Part shown: in pieces, positions 5,470 through 5,723 of the stretch
How the letters are laid out: every line of letters begins with the position of its first letter
Position numbering within the stretch: position 1 is the first letter of the stretch
Origin: Lentisphaeria bacterium
GTDB taxonomy: Bacteria; Verrucomicrobiota; Lentisphaeria; Oligosphaerales; Oligosphaeraceae
Length of the DNA: 5,723 nt
Direction: 5' to 3'
NCBI GenBank assembly: GCA_024405235.1
Contig: JAKSPA010000120.1
Location: 1-5,723, forward strand
The notes under the pieces: model-generated
Told to the model about the DNA's origin: nothing
The model's database searches: none
The model's input: only the letters and a program-made list of their open reading frames with translations
Translations under genes and position numbers: made by a program

Positions 5470-5619
5470 GAATCCGTGAAGTTCAACACGATGCTGTCGT
5501 GCAACTGCTTGAATGTCTGAAGCGAAAACATGACGGCTTGCCGACCGCACGTTGAACATTTTCGCAATTAATTGCCATGCAATGAGTTGTGCGAGAGTGC
5601 ACGGAAACTTCACGGATTC
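5470..5619. ncRNA. Rod-shaped inverted-repeat element; candidate structured RNA or MITE
   Basis: A perfect 14-bp inverted repeat, GAATCCGTGAAGTT (5470-5483) and AACTTCACGGATTC (5606-5619), encloses 122 bases. The inside pairs in register: TCGTGCAACT (5497-5506) with AGTTGTGCGA (5585-5594), 10 pairs with two G-U; TTGAATG (5509-5515) with CATGCAA (5576-5582), 6 pairs and one mismatch; GCGAAAA (5522-5528) with TTTTCGC (5559-5565), 7 pairs; and an apical CGG-CTTG-CCG hairpin (5534-5543). A bubble of 11-13 bases per side separates the two outer helices. No reading frame, promoter or T-tailed terminator is obvious on either strand, so direction is undecided. It starts 18 bases after the khpB stop. 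Possible identities are a small RNA of 6S-like architecture, a structured 3' UTR, or a miniature inverted-repeat element; no target-site duplication is seen. The pairing is observed, the identity is not known. Confidence 0.4.
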
Positions 5620-5723
5620 AAGCTAATGAGCAAAATATTGTGATGTGTGTTTGTTCGTAGGTCCCCGCCCTACAATTTACAGTCCAATCTTTGGAATTTG
5701 TATTGAAAAGTCATAGGCGCCTA
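5620..5723. other. AT-rich non-coding tail with small palindromes
   Basis: No gene is supported in this stretch on either strand. It is richer in A and T than the genes, which fits a regulatory region for a gene beyond the right edge. It contains the GC-rich repeat at 5657-5673, a small hairpin TCCAA-TCT-TTGGA (5683-5695) and the 10-bp perfect palindrome TAGGCGCCTA (5714-5723), cut by the window end. TACAAT at 5671-5676 looks like a -10 box but has no good -35 at 16-18 bases. The expected mnmE gene is not present. Confidence 0.5.
5657..5673. repeat. GC-rich inverted repeat in the right intergenic region
   Basis: GTAGG (5657-5661) and CCTAC (5669-5673) flank TCCCCGC. This G/C-rich island stands out in AT-rich sequence. 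Short G-rich palindromes of this look are often dispersed in bacterial intergenic DNA, so it may be a copy of such a repeat or a weak hairpin. Only one copy is visible here. Confidence 0.3.

Noticed and set aside
5011..5613. Long antisense reading frame over khpB and the inverted-repeat region
   Set aside because: Its sequence is the mirror of khpB codons, with no recognisable domain and no start signal; khpB on the + strand explains it. The other antisense frames in the window were rejected for the same reason.
5470..5619. SRP RNA, tmRNA or RNase P RNA
   Set aside because: The SRP GGAA-type apical domain, the tmRNA tRNA-like ends and RNase P conserved blocks are not seen on either strand. 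6S-like shape stays only a hypothesis.
5671..5676. TACAAT as a -10 box of a right-hand promoter
   Set aside because: The nearest -35-like TTGTTC is only 14 bases away and hexamers at 16-18 bases match poorly.

Overview
The window comes from a Gram-negative (diderm) bacterium of moderate GC content. An LptE-like lipoprotein with a lipobox, a BamD-like TPR protein and a full-length YidC with a large periplasmic domain all imply an outer membrane; IspF implies the MEP isoprenoid pathway. The protein style fits the PVC superphylum (Verrucomicrobiota, Lentisphaerota, Kiritimatiellota), but that placement is an impression and not a demonstration. Nearly all coding sequence is on the + strand and nearly all of it is housekeeping.

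Left block (1-2119): four closely packed + genes, namely the 3' part of a BamD-like TPR protein, an LptE-like lipoprotein, ispF and gcvH. Gaps are 2, 6 and 17 bases, so they probably form one operon. The first two point to outer-membrane biogenesis; the last two are metabolic passengers. A 191-base gap follows (2120-2310). It holds a compact stem-loop just after gcvH and a sigma70-type promoter.

Right block (2311-5451): the widely conserved order rpmH, rnpA, yidD, yidC, khpB/jag. rpmH (44 codons) encodes ribosomal protein L34, rnpA the RNase P protein, yidD and yidC membrane-protein insertion factors, and khpB a KH-R3H RNA-binding protein. Coupling is tight: rnpA and yidD overlap by 23 bases, yidD and yidC by ATGA. 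dnaA does not precede rpmH and mnmE does not directly follow khpB, although both are common neighbours in other bacteria.

The most interesting signals are in the DNA and RNA structure. First, a textbook intrinsic-terminator shape (13 paired bases with one bulge, then five T) lies entirely inside the rnpA reading frame at 2607-2644, where it could set high L34 against low RnpA/YidD/YidC output. Second, the 272-base non-coding tail (5452-5723) contains a perfect 14-bp inverted repeat (5470-5483 / 5606-5619). Its interior continues to pair collinearly, giving a rod of about 150 nt that may be an unrecognised structured RNA or a miniature inverted-repeat element. The last 100 bases are AT-rich with several small palindromes and no gene. 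I see no mobile-element genes, CRISPR array, tRNA, rRNA or defence system.
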